Part shown: piece by piece, positions 1-8,607 of the stretch
Layout of the letters: each line of letters starts with the position of its first letter
How positions within the stretch are numbered: the stretch's first letter is position 1
Source of the DNA: SAR324 cluster bacterium
GTDB lineage: Bacteria; SAR324; XYD2-FULL-50-16; JAERRU01
DNA length: 61,738 bases
Reading direction: 5' to 3'
Assembly (NCBI GenBank): GCA_016735295.1
Contig: JAERRU010000007.1
Coordinates: 1 to 61,738 of the forward strand
Made by a program: the position numbers and the translations under genes
The notes under the pieces: generated by a model
The model's input: only the letters and a program-made list of their open reading frames with translations
What the model was told of the DNA's origin: nothing
Database searches by the model: none

Positions 1-133
1 TTGAAGAAAGCTCACGAACTATTTTTAAAAAATAGATAGCTATATTATTTTTCTTATCGCACAATAGGGGCGTATTATTTTTTGATTTTTAAATATGACC
101 AGCCCCTTAAAGAAGTGATTGTGAGTTTCTGAT

Positions 134-2662
134 ATGGCTATTTTAGACGCATCTAAAGTAGATAGATTATCATTTGATGAAATAGCCACAATAGTTAAAC
201 TATGGCGAGAGTCTTTATCTCACAATGAATGGCTAGAAAATCAATTACCGCTAGAGAGCAAAAGTAAATCCCAAGTTTACGTTTTGGGTAATCTATCTAA
301 CCACCAAAACCTAGCTGATCTATTTAATTATGATGGTAGTGAGCTTACTTTTGAGGTAGATCAAAAATATTATCAGGCTTTTAATGGATATTTACGAAAT
401 CAGCAAGAACTAGCCAAAAAGGCTCAATCCGGAATTAAAAATAGGGTGAGGTTAGGGAGGTTGTATCTCGGCTTTCCTGTTTTTTACTTTAAAAATAATT
501 CGGGCTCTGAGCCAATATATGCCATAGAGAGTCTGTTTAAATGGGAAATTGTTAGTGCTGATTCTACTGAAAAATATCAAATCAAAATCAGGCTAAATCC
601 TAAAGTCAATACCACAAAAAAGCTATTGCTAGATGGTGATAAGCAAAGTAAAAAATTTGATGAACGATCGATTATTGAAAATTTGCTACGCGGTGCCAGT
701 GAACATCACGATAAGCAGCAAAAAGATAATGAGCTAGATGATAGCACCAGTAGCAGCACAAAATTATCACAAAATATCTTTAAGTATATAAAGGATTTAA
801 CTTTTTTAGATAATCTGGATAGCTTAAATCAGAAATTTAGCTTTGTGATATATCATAAGATGGCGGATATATTGCCAACTACCCATTTACAAAGTGAGCT
901 GGTTAAATTAACAAAAGTTAAGTTTTGGCAGGAATTAGCGAAACAAGACCCGGCTAATATGGCGTTAGAGTTTATGGGAGCAAAAAGAGATAGCCAGCAG
1001 CCAGGGCAGGGGGGATATAAATTTAAGTTTTTATGTTCAGGAATTAGTCAAACCCACCTTTCTGATAGCAAAAGATTAGTGATAACCGCTATGCAGAAAA
1101 ACCGACTTACCTTGGTAGAGGGCCCACCAGGCACTGGCAAGACTAGGTTAATCAGGGTGTTAGCGTTAAATGAGCTTTATAAAAGGTGTTTAGAGCTAGC
1201 CTTATCAGCAACCGCCACTGGTGAAGATAATAACTTAGACCATAAACTAACCAAAAAAACCTTGGTGCTAATCACTAGCCCTAACAATTCAGCTGTTGAC
1301 CAAGCGTTAGGGGGGAGTTTTTTGGCGAATAAATCAAATAAAGGGCTATTTGGTGATCGCTTAAGTAGATTTTTCCCTGTGCAAATTAGAGTGGGCAATC
1401 GGTGGATATTGGCGGGCAAAACTTTAGATAATTTAAAAGAGATAAGAGATTTTTTATCCGCCCCTCCCCCGCCAGAGGGGGCGACCTATAGGGATGATTA
1501 TCAAGTTATATGTGAAGAATTTGTGCAAAATCAAGATATCTGGGCAAAAATTGAAGATCCGGCACAGCTATTAAAAGTGTTAGGTAAATTTCACTATTAC
1601 TGGGTGCTGAGTAACTATCAGCGGGTGCTTGAATTTATTACATTTCTCATTGAAAAGATAGATCAAGGAAAATCATTATCTAGCTTGCTGGCACATGAGT
1701 CTAGGCAACAAATTTTTAGCGAACTTTTTCCGATTATAGGATGCACTTTGCTTTCGCTTAAACATTTTTCAAAAGGACTTTTGAGTAGTGTAAATCTTTG
1801 TATGATAGATGAAGCGGCTCAAAGCTTGCCAGTGCAGGTACTGCCTGTGTTAACTCGCTCTGATTATTGTTTGTTGCTAGGAGATACTTATCAAATCCCT
1901 CCCATCATCCAAAACAGTGAGCACTATTGGCACCAGTTAGCCGCTTCAATTGAGGGAGAGGGGGAGGCCAATATTTATAAGAGATATCCCACCTATTTTC
2001 CGACAAAAAGTAATCGCCAATCAAGCCAGAAGTTTGCTGCTTTGAATGTATCTAATAAGGTGATTTTGCAAGAACACTATCGCAGCCAAAAAGAGCTAGT
2101 AAATTTTTGTGATCAACTTTGCGATTATGGGCTTAAAGTTTTGACTCCTTCATGGCAAAACCCTTCTTCATTGATGGGCAAAACGTCTTTTTGGTATTAC
2201 ACCGAAAAAGGTGATGATTTATCTTTAGATGGCTCCTGGCAAAATGAGCAAGAGGCTAATAGAGTGGTCTATATTTTGCGAATGCTTAAGGAAAAATCAA
2301 CTAAAATGAATTGGGTGGCAGTGCTAAGCCCATATCGAGCGCAAGTTGAGTTAATTAATAGTCTTTTACGTAAACACAAAATAAGGGCTAGCGCCTATAC
2401 TATTCACGCTTTTCAGGGCAAGCAGAGCCAAATAGTTATATTTTCTGCCGTTTTATCTGCTACGACGCATAAATTTTTAAATTCTATGCCTAATTTATTA
2501 AATTCCGCTGTTTCTAGAGCGAGGGATTATTTTATTTTTGTAGGAGATATTGATAATTTAGATGCCCAGCAATCATCTTATTCTAACAGGCCCACCAAAG
2601 CATTAAAGAATTTTTTATTAGCGGGAGGAAATCTTAAAGAATTAATAGAAAAAGAACATTAA
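134..2662 (+). CDS. Superfamily 1 DNA/RNA helicase (Dna2/Upf1-like, AAA_11/AAA_12)
   Basis: An 842-residue protein with a full SF1B helicase core in its C-terminal 60 percent. Walker A GPPGTGKT lies near residues 330-337, the DEAAQ Walker B near 560, then GDTYQIPP, EHYRSQ, and AFQGKQSQIV near 758 with SAVSRARD after it. This motif set is typical of Dna2, SMUBP2 and Upf1 helicases, which unwind DNA or RNA using ATP. The first 300 or so residues match no domain I recognise; they are charged and include a Ser/Asp-rich linker near 195-215. The gene stands alone on the plus strand, and its next neighbour on the plus strand is recD. No clear Shine-Dalgarno precedes the ATG. Its role (repair, RNA metabolism or defence) cannot be told from sequence. 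Confidence 0.85.
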   Translation: MAILDASKVDRLSFDEIATIVKLWRESLSHNEWLENQLPLESKSKSQVYVLGNLSNHQNLADLFNYDGSELTFEVDQKYYQAFNGYLRNQQELAKKAQSGIKNRVRLGRLYLGFPVFYFKNNSGSEPIYAIESLFKWEIVSADSTEKYQIKIRLNPKVNTTKKLLLDGDKQSKKFDERSIIENLLRGASEHHDKQQKDNELDDSTSSSTKLSQNIFKYIKDLTFLDNLDSLNQKFSFVIYHKMADILPTTHLQSELVKLTKVKFWQELAKQDPANMALEFMGAKRDSQQPGQGGYKFKFLCSGISQTHLSDSKRLVITAMQKNRLTLVEGPPGTGKTRLIRVLALNELYKRCLELALSATATGEDNNLDHKLTKKTLVLITSPNNSAVDQALGGSFLANKSNKGLFGDRLSRFFPVQIRVGNRWILAGKTLDNLKEIRDFLSAPPPPEGATYRDDYQVICEEFVQNQDIWAKIEDPAQLLKVLGKFHYYWVLSNYQRVLEFITFLIEKIDQGKSLSSLLAHESRQQIFSELFPIIGCTLLSLKHFSKGLLSSVNLCMIDEAAQSLPVQVLPVLTRSDYCLLLGDTYQIPPIIQNSEHYWHQLAASIEGEGEANIYKRYPTYFPTKSNRQSSQKFAALNVSNKVILQEHYRSQKELVNFCDQLCDYGLKVLTPSWQNPSSLMGKTSFWYYTEKGDDLSLDGSWQNEQEANRVVYILRMLKEKSTKMNWVAVLSPYRAQVELINSLLRKHKIRASAYTIHAFQGKQSQIVIFSAVLSATTHKFLNSMPNLLNSAVSRARDYFIFVGDIDNLDAQQSSYSNRPTKALKNFLLAGGNLKELIEKEH

Positions 2663-2813
2663 AAATATGTAGTCTACCTTTAAAGCACTCAATAACAGGG
2701 TTAATTTTGTGATTCACATACCAAACATTTATATGGCATTATTTACGAGATAAGCTTTATATAAAATGCTGTGTAGATTTGTTGTGAGGTGAGGCAAAGT
2801 GAGCTAACATGAA

Positions 2814-3776
2814 CTAAAGGGGTAATAGATAATCGTATATTTTTATTTGATTAGATATAGAAGTTTTAATTTCAATTAGAGCTCGCTGATCAGCAATTAA
2901 ATTGGTCACTCTTCCTCTAGCCACTTTCACTGCATTAAGAGAAAGCTGGCCATCTTGGTAAATAAATTTTTGCCGATAAATATCAACTAACCTTCCTCGA
3001 GAAAGTCCGTCGGCCAGCCCACCAGATACCTTAAACAAGGTATTATTTTGGCCGCTAAATTTATCTATTAGATAAAGGCGAGGCTTTAAAAAATCATTTA
3101 AAGTAGAACTAAGTTGGTCAGCTAACTCATGAGCCACCACCTTTATTGTGCCTTGCTTGAAATTAGAACAAGCCCTTTGTGAGCCAAGGCTCGTTAGCGG
3201 ATCTTTGTTGGCTCTATTTATATCTAGGTTAAGCGAAAAATTAACTAACTCGTTGAGTGATGGTAGTTCATAAAGATTAATTGACGCTTGCAAACTACCC
3301 ACAACCAAGCACTCTTTTAATTGATTGTTTTTACTATTCTTACTTAATAAAAAGCTATCAATGGTAGTATTAGCAAATTTTATGACCAATAAAGCATCAA
3401 GCTCAGGCCATTGGTGGTAGGGCTTTTTCTTAGCTAGCGACTCGCTTAATTGGGAAAACTTTGCACTATCATCAACTAATAAAAAAGTTGCTTCATTAAG
3501 AGGATTAGTTAAAATATCTTTTGTTAAAGATGAGCTTAATTTAAATAAATCTTTTGATGAATCTACCCACAGCAACACTCTAGCCCGATTCCCTGCAATA
3601 GTTGCTGCCAGGGGCTCTACCGATGATTTTTCACTAGGGGAAGATTTATATTCTTGAGGATTATCAATTAGGCTATACTGATAACAGCCCAGCATAAATG
3701 GAGAAAATATGAATATTATCAACACCAATAGCGATGGGCGATTAGGGGTGTTGTTTAAAAAAAACTTAAAGATCAA
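2814..3776 (-). CDS. Putative outer-membrane lipoprotein, FlgT/FlgO-like
   Basis: A 320-residue protein with an N-terminal hydrophobic stretch ending in a lipobox-like MLGC at about residue 31, so probably lipidated. The middle part (about 60-220) is alpha/beta-like. The C-terminal 80 residues, with a GLADGLSRG turn followed by short strands, look like the SH3-like C-terminal domain of Vibrio FlgT. It starts with TTG four bases after the stop of the LPP20-type gene, so the two are almost certainly co-transcribed. In Vibrio, FlgO, FlgP (an LPP20 protein) and FlgT support outer flagellar rings. With flgI elsewhere in the window, a flagellar or outer-membrane role is plausible, but homology is weak. 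A generic CsgG/TolB-like lipoprotein is the alternative. Confidence 0.5.
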   Translation of the reverse strand: MIFKFFLNNTPNRPSLLVLIIFIFSPFMLGCYQYSLIDNPQEYKSSPSEKSSVEPLAATIAGNRARVLLWVDSSKDLFKLSSSLTKDILTNPLNEATFLLVDDSAKFSQLSESLAKKKPYHQWPELDALLVIKFANTTIDSFLLSKNSKNNQLKECLVVGSLQASINLYELPSLNELVNFSLNLDINRANKDPLTSLGSQRACSNFKQGTIKVVAHELADQLSSTLNDFLKPRLYLIDKFSGQNNTLFKVSGGLADGLSRGRLVDIYRQKFIYQDGQLSLNAVKVARGRVTNLIADQRALIEIKTSISNQIKIYDYLLPL

Positions 3777-3780
3777 TTTA

Positions 3781-4851
3781 CTATGGAGATATTATATCAA
3801 CAATTAAATTTTTATTGGGTAACATCTTAGCCCAGCGGTGAACAGCCTTTAAACTAGCGTCGTTAGAGGAAATGGCAGAAATCCCGCGCAAAGCGTACTG
3901 CTTAGTGGCTAAATCAATTCTTTTCTTGTCGGTTAAAGTTATCTGCAACGACACATCAGCAATCTTGGCATTTTGAAAATCACTTTCACTCAACTTTCCA
4001 TCTAATATAATAAATCCCGTAGGCACCTGATTGCCGATACTAGAGGTTTGATTATCAATAGATACTCTCAGCCCACTTTGCGTTAGCGTTTCTTTTATTA
4101 TGCCCGCTAAATGAGCTAAATCATGATTAACAATCTTAATAACCACATAAGTGTCACTAAACATGCTTAGATAATTATGTTTTAATGTTTGGTGACTGGC
4201 ATCTAAATTTGATAATTCTGCTCCATTTAAAAAAGATTGTCCTTCTAAATTACTTAAAGATTTTAATATAACTAAAGAAACGTCACTATCATCTAAAGCA
4301 AAATCAAGTTTAGCCATATTTACTAAGTCACTCATATTAGGAGTAGATTCAGTAGTGGCAATTAGAACAGTTAACTTGTCGTTAGTGTCAGATACTATTT
4401 TTTTTAGGGTAGTGGATAGATGAGAAGCCGATATTTCTATTTGAACAAAAAAACGACCATTAATTTGTTTATTTTTTATTATCTCCGCCCCACTCAAGAT
4501 TATCGGCCGTGATTGAGTGATGACTTGCTGGCTAAATTGAGAAGTTATGGTGATATCACCCTTTGAGCGATTAATTTCTTCTTTTGCTCTAGTTTTGCTA
4601 GATACCTTAACTAGTAAAAATGAGGATATATCAGCAATAGCGTTATTTTTAGCGGTTACTAAATTATCGCTTGCCCCATACCCATATAAAGAATTATTTA
4701 CTTTTTCAAAATGAATCTGTTGCAAAAACCAATTAGGCACCTCCTCTTTATTAAAAGTAGGGCGTTTAGCTTTATTAGTAGAGCAACTAATAAAAGTTAA
4801 TAAGCATAATCCTAAAATAATTCCTTTACCTGATATTGTTCTATAAGACAT
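3781..4851 (-). CDS. LPP20-family lipoprotein (FlgP/FlgT N-domain-like)
   Basis: A 356-residue protein with a lipoprotein-type signal ending FISC (about residue 24). Residues about 38-155 follow the LPP20 pattern: VPNWFLQQ, then YGYGAS, then an alanine-rich helix and a beta segment of conserved spacing. The remaining 200 residues resemble a TolB-N/LptE-like alpha/beta fold. LPP20 proteins include Helicobacter Lpp20 and Vibrio FlgP, an outer-membrane lipoprotein needed for flagellar basal-body stability. The ATG at 4851 is preferred; a TTG two codons upstream (4857) would abut the nitrilase stop exactly. It lies between the nitrilase and the FlgT-like gene in one tight run. Confidence 0.6.
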   Translation of the reverse strand: MSYRTISGKGIILGLCLLTFISCSTNKAKRPTFNKEEVPNWFLQQIHFEKVNNSLYGYGASDNLVTAKNNAIADISSFLLVKVSSKTRAKEEINRSKGDITITSQFSQQVITQSRPIILSGAEIIKNKQINGRFFVQIEISASHLSTTLKKIVSDTNDKLTVLIATTESTPNMSDLVNMAKLDFALDDSDVSLVILKSLSNLEGQSFLNGAELSNLDASHQTLKHNYLSMFSDTYVVIKIVNHDLAHLAGIIKETLTQSGLRVSIDNQTSSIGNQVPTGFIILDGKLSESDFQNAKIADVSLQITLTDKKRIDLATKQYALRGISAISSNDASLKAVHRWAKMLPNKNLIVDIISP

Positions 4852-4857
4852 AATCAA

Positions 4858-5652
4858 TTATGTTGATTTAGTAGATATAAAATGTTCACTAACTAACACT
4901 TGAGTGCGATTAGCTCCACAATGAGCTACTGTGATGGAATCTTCAATAATACATGATTTACCAATAAATGTGTGTCCATTTTCTAATCCATAGATATTAG
5001 AAATGGCTAATACCCCCGTAAATCCTGCACAGCGATCTCGCCAATAGGTTAAATCGTCGTTATCTTGGCTGGCTAACCAACAGCTAGAAACAGCTACTAA
5101 TTGACTATTTTGGATCCTATGAAATTCAGAAAAATCAGTAATATTTAAATCCATACAAATCCCTAAACCAATAACCCCTAGCGAAGTGGCCACACTGATA
5201 TATCCTAAATTACCACTATCAGCCCAGCATTTATCAAGATAAAATAAATTCTTTTTTCGGTAAGTGCTTACCAACTCACCTTGATGATTAATTAAATTTT
5301 GTGAATTGTAGCATCTATTACCAGATTTTTCAGCAAAACCATATACGATATACACAGAGTGTTGTTTAGCTAGCTTACTGAAAAAATGATAAGATTTACC
5401 CTCTTTTGTTTCTAAATAGCTGGAAATATCTAGCTTGCTATTAAAGCTATAGCCAGTGGTGCACATCTCTGGCAAAATTATAATATTTGCCCTTTGCCGC
5501 ACCGCCTCATCTATTAACAAGGCGAGTGATTGCAAATTAATATCTTTTTGCTTGAAGCAAGGCTTAAATTGGACAATCCCCACCCTTAGCAATAGCTCTC
5601 CTTGCTCTTGCCTTTGTCCTTGCCTTTGGGCAAAGGGTAAAACTTTATTCAC
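4858..5652 (-). CDS. Carbon-nitrogen hydrolase (nitrilase superfamily)
   Basis: A 264-residue enzyme of the nitrilase fold. The catalytic triad is visible: Glu in LPEMCTTG, Lys in YRKKNLF and Cys in LGICMDLN. Such enzymes hydrolyse amides or nitriles (omega-amidase, N-carbamoyl amidase and similar); the substrate cannot be told. The listed start is a GTG with no ribosome site, and it adds a low-complexity QRQGQRQEQGE stretch encoded by a short direct repeat. A TTG at 5592 is preceded by AAGGAG at good spacing and would begin the protein at LRVGIVQF, as is normal for the family, so it may be the true start. First gene of a minus-strand trio with the two lipoproteins. Confidence 0.8.
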   Translation of the reverse strand: MNKVLPFAQRQGQRQEQGELLLRVGIVQFKPCFKQKDINLQSLALLIDEAVRQRANIIILPEMCTTGYSFNSKLDISSYLETKEGKSYHFFSKLAKQHSVYIVYGFAEKSGNRCYNSQNLINHQGELVSTYRKKNLFYLDKCWADSGNLGYISVATSLGVIGLGICMDLNITDFSEFHRIQNSQLVAVSSCWLASQDNDDLTYWRDRCAGFTGVLAISNIYGLENGHTFIGKSCIIEDSITVAHCGANRTQVLVSEHFISTKST

Positions 5653-5725
5653 TTAAAGGATAAGTAAAATTGTTAGTTGGCTTTAATTGCTAAAATTAGC
5701 CATAATTTATCTTGTTTTGGACAAA

Positions 5726-6331
5726 CTATAAAGCGTCATATAAAGCAGAAGCCTTTTTCCAGTCTACCACATTCCAAAAAGCATCTAGATAGCGGATTCG
5801 GCTATTTTGATACCGCAAATAATATGCATGCTCCCACACATCAATAGCCATTAAAGGCGTTCCTTGCACAGGCTCATCACCCATTAAAGGATTGTTCTGG
5901 TTGGGCGTTGATATAACACTAAGAGTGCCATTTTTTTGCATAATCAGCCACACAAACCCAGAGCCAAATCTTGATAATCCAGCGGTGGTCATAGATTTAA
6001 TGAGGGCCTCATAGCTGCCGAATGTTTTATCTATATGTTGTGATATTTGGCCAGTGGGGTGCCTCAACCCATTAGCTCCCATACAATCCCAGAAAAATCC
6101 GTGATTATAATGGCCACCACCATTATTTCTAATTACTGCGGGAAGGGTGCTAATTTTAGAAAAAATTTCTGGTAAAGACCAACTAGCCTGAGGGGTGTCT
6201 TTAATGGCCTTTATGAAATTATCATAGTAAGTACGATGATGTTTTCCATGATGGGTTTCCATAGTAGTTTTATCTATGAAGGGCTCAAGTGAATCACTTG
6301 CGTAAGGTAAATCTTTAAATTTAAAATCCAT
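5726..6331 (-). CDS. sodA: Superoxide dismutase, Mn-type or cambialistic
   Basis: A 201-residue Fe/Mn superoxide dismutase that dismutes superoxide to peroxide and oxygen. Metal ligands are H27 (in ETHHGKHH), the His of GGGHYNHGFFW, and Asp and His of DVWEHAYY. The GGGHYNH motif and the NQNNPL motif carry the features of the Mn type, where the second-sphere Gln lies in the C-terminal domain, rather than the Fe-type AAQVWNH. No signal peptide, so it acts in the cytoplasm. A strong AAAGGAG ribosome site sits upstream of the ATG. It is divergent from recD, with about 230 bp between them that must hold both promoters. Confidence 0.93.
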   Translation of the reverse strand: MDFKFKDLPYASDSLEPFIDKTTMETHHGKHHRTYYDNFIKAIKDTPQASWSLPEIFSKISTLPAVIRNNGGGHYNHGFFWDCMGANGLRHPTGQISQHIDKTFGSYEALIKSMTTAGLSRFGSGFVWLIMQKNGTLSVISTPNQNNPLMGDEPVQGTPLMAIDVWEHAYYLRYQNSRIRYLDAFWNVVDWKKASALYDAL

Positions 6332-6558
6332 GTTACTCTCCTTTAAATATTAAAAAGCCGTACTCATTAAAAATAGTATAAAAGCGAGGGTTAGTATAAC
6401 GAGATTTATTCTAAAAAACAATTAATAAATTATTATTTTAATATCAAATCTATCTGATAAACAAATTTAGATAAAATAAAAATAACCTATTTTCTTAAAA
6501 ACCGGTATCTTCAGTAAAAGGGTAAAGGTAATCTTTTAATCGCTGTATATTTTAAATT

Positions 6559-8346
6559 ATGTTAGCACAACAAGATTTAGATAAATCATTTCCAGGGTTA
6601 TTAACGCTGATTATAAAAAGGTTTAATATTAAAGATTCCGTGATTCAAAAATTATTAAACTATTTATTAACATCTACTCAGCAAGGCCACACCAGTGTGA
6701 GGATTGCCGATTTTATCCAAGATAGCCAGCTTAACATTAGCCCTGATGAGATTAAAGATAAGTTACGCGATTATAAGCTGGTGAGCGACCAAGAAAAATC
6801 TTTAGCTTCTTTGTTGGTGCTTGATGAAGGGAAAATTTATTTAAGAAGGCATTTCAATCAAGATTTATCGGTAGCTAATAAATTAACATCGTTAATATCG
6901 CAAAAACCAATCGATTTATCCTCACATTTTAGCGAGGAGATAATAAAATCTGCTAACTTAAGCGAATTGCAAAAATTAGCCATCAAAAAAGCGCTTAATA
7001 GCAAAGTATTTCTGCTTACTGGCAGCCCAGGTACGGGGAAAACCCTTAGTTTAGCGGCTATTATATATTGTATTTGTGATTTGAATAATAGAAAAATTAT
7101 CAATGACCGAGTGATCGTAGCCGCCCCCACCGCTAAGGCGGTTGCTAGAATAAGAGAATCTTTTAATGATTTGATAGCACTTAACCCTGGGGTGGGCACG
7201 TATCAGCCAAAATTTGTTACGCTGCATAAAATTTTACGCTTTGGCTATTATGAGGTAAACCCTAGAGCCAATAAATATGACCCACTAGGCTGTGAATGGC
7301 TGTTAATTGATGAAGCCTCTATGCTAAGTTTAGATCTTTTTTATTGGTTATTAGGAGCAACTAGCGAGCATACTAGACTAATTTTGAATGGAGATAAAAA
7401 TCAGTTACCGGCCATTTCTTCAGGGGCACCTTTTAGGGATTTAATTGAAGCGGTTAAATCTCCTGCTTTACTAGGCAAAGTGAGCGAGCTGGTGAGTGAT
7501 GAAGATAGCACTATCACAAAAAATGGTGAAGCTAATTTACCCTTTAAAGCGGTGGAGTTGACGAAAAATTATCGCCAGCAAAACCACACAAGAATAGTTT
7601 TACAAGAAATACAAAAACTTTTTTCTCAAGAGCATCAAGGGGAAAATAAGATTAACGAAGTATTAGCATTATTTGAGCAAGATAATAATGAAAATATATC
7701 CCACCTCTCCCAACCAGAAAACATAAAAAGCCTGCTATCAGCCACTATTGATATAGCCAAACACTTGCAATCAATAGAAAATCCAGCAGATATGCTGAAA
7801 CAAGCTCATGAAACCATTATTCTTACCTTCGCTCGCCACGGCAATAATGGTTGTGAATCTTTTAATAATTATGTGCGAAGTGCCCTTACTAAGCGGGGGG
7901 CTAGTAAAGATAAACAAGGAAAAGATATTTATCATGGTCTTCCCTTTATCATCAAGAAAAATGACTATCACAACAACTTAAGAAATGGTGATTTAGGAGT
8001 TTTTTATGAAAAAGATAATCAACTAAAAGCTATGATAGCCGGTAGCAAAGGGCAATTAATTGAAAAATCTCCCGCAGTGATTAGTGATTTTGCCGCCTCT
8101 TACGCCATCACCGTGCATGAGAGCCAAGGCTCAGAATTTCCTAAAGTAAATCTGGTTTTAACTGAAGAAGATGCCCATTTAAACAGCCTAGAGCTGTTAT
8201 ATACCGGCTTGAGCAGATTTAGAGAATCAATTAAAATTTATGGCACAAAAGAGTCACTCAAGAAATGTTTAGCCACATCTGCTGATAGACAAAGTGGATT
8301 AACGAAACAGATAGTTAATAAATTAAATGCTTGGATAAATGCTTAA
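6559..8346 (+). CDS. recD: RecBCD exonuclease V subunit alpha, helicase RecD
   Basis: A 595-residue SF1 helicase with the RecD layout: an N-terminal helical domain of about 135 residues, Walker A GSPGTGKT near 155-162, DEASML near 251, GDKNQLPAI, a TKNYRQ motif, and the C-terminal VHESQGSEF (near 519) followed by LYTGLSRFRE. RecD is the 5'-to-3' motor of the RecBCD complex that resects double-strand breaks. Length matches the usual 600 residues. recB is present about 48 kb away on the other strand, and recC is not in the window. The gene is monocistronic and ends just before the lnt 3' repeats. Confidence 0.9.
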   Translation: MLAQQDLDKSFPGLLTLIIKRFNIKDSVIQKLLNYLLTSTQQGHTSVRIADFIQDSQLNISPDEIKDKLRDYKLVSDQEKSLASLLVLDEGKIYLRRHFNQDLSVANKLTSLISQKPIDLSSHFSEEIIKSANLSELQKLAIKKALNSKVFLLTGSPGTGKTLSLAAIIYCICDLNNRKIINDRVIVAAPTAKAVARIRESFNDLIALNPGVGTYQPKFVTLHKILRFGYYEVNPRANKYDPLGCEWLLIDEASMLSLDLFYWLLGATSEHTRLILNGDKNQLPAISSGAPFRDLIEAVKSPALLGKVSELVSDEDSTITKNGEANLPFKAVELTKNYRQQNHTRIVLQEIQKLFSQEHQGENKINEVLALFEQDNNENISHLSQPENIKSLLSATIDIAKHLQSIENPADMLKQAHETIILTFARHGNNGCESFNNYVRSALTKRGASKDKQGKDIYHGLPFIIKKNDYHNNLRNGDLGVFYEKDNQLKAMIAGSKGQLIEKSPAVISDFAASYAITVHESQGSEFPKVNLVLTEEDAHLNSLELLYTGLSRFRESIKIYGTKESLKKCLATSADRQSGLTKQIVNKLNAWINA

Positions 8347-8358
8347 ACCAAGCACCTA

Positions 8359-8607
8359 ATTATCGCTTAGCGGGGGTAATCGGCATGACCAATATTATTA
8401 TAATAAACCAAAATAACCATAAAATAGGCGAATAATGCCAGATTATCGCTTAGCGGGGGTAATCGGCATGACCAATATTATTATAATAAGCCAAAATAAC
8501 CATAAAATAGGCGAATAATGCCAGATTATCGCTTAGCGGGGGTAATCGGCATGACTAATATTATTATAATAAACCAAAATAACCATAAAATAGGCGAATA
8601 ATGCCAG
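8359..8607. repeat. 83-bp tandem repeat, three copies, derived from the 3' end of lnt
   Basis: Three adjacent copies of an 83-bp unit begin at 8359, 8442 and 8525. The third is the real 3' end of lnt, coding its last 27 or so residues and the stop. The other two lie downstream of the stop and are not translated in frame, because 83 is not a multiple of three. The copies differ at only one or two positions each, so the amplification is recent or the copies are kept alike. Each unit contains the string GCGGGGGT. Confidence 0.97.

Noticed and set aside
1-39. Possible 3' end of a gene (12 codons before a TAG) at the left edge
   Set aside because: Too short to recognise; any frame could give this.
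8359-8607. CRISPR-like array from three repeated units
   Set aside because: The 83-bp copies abut directly with no spacers and the third is the coding end of lnt.
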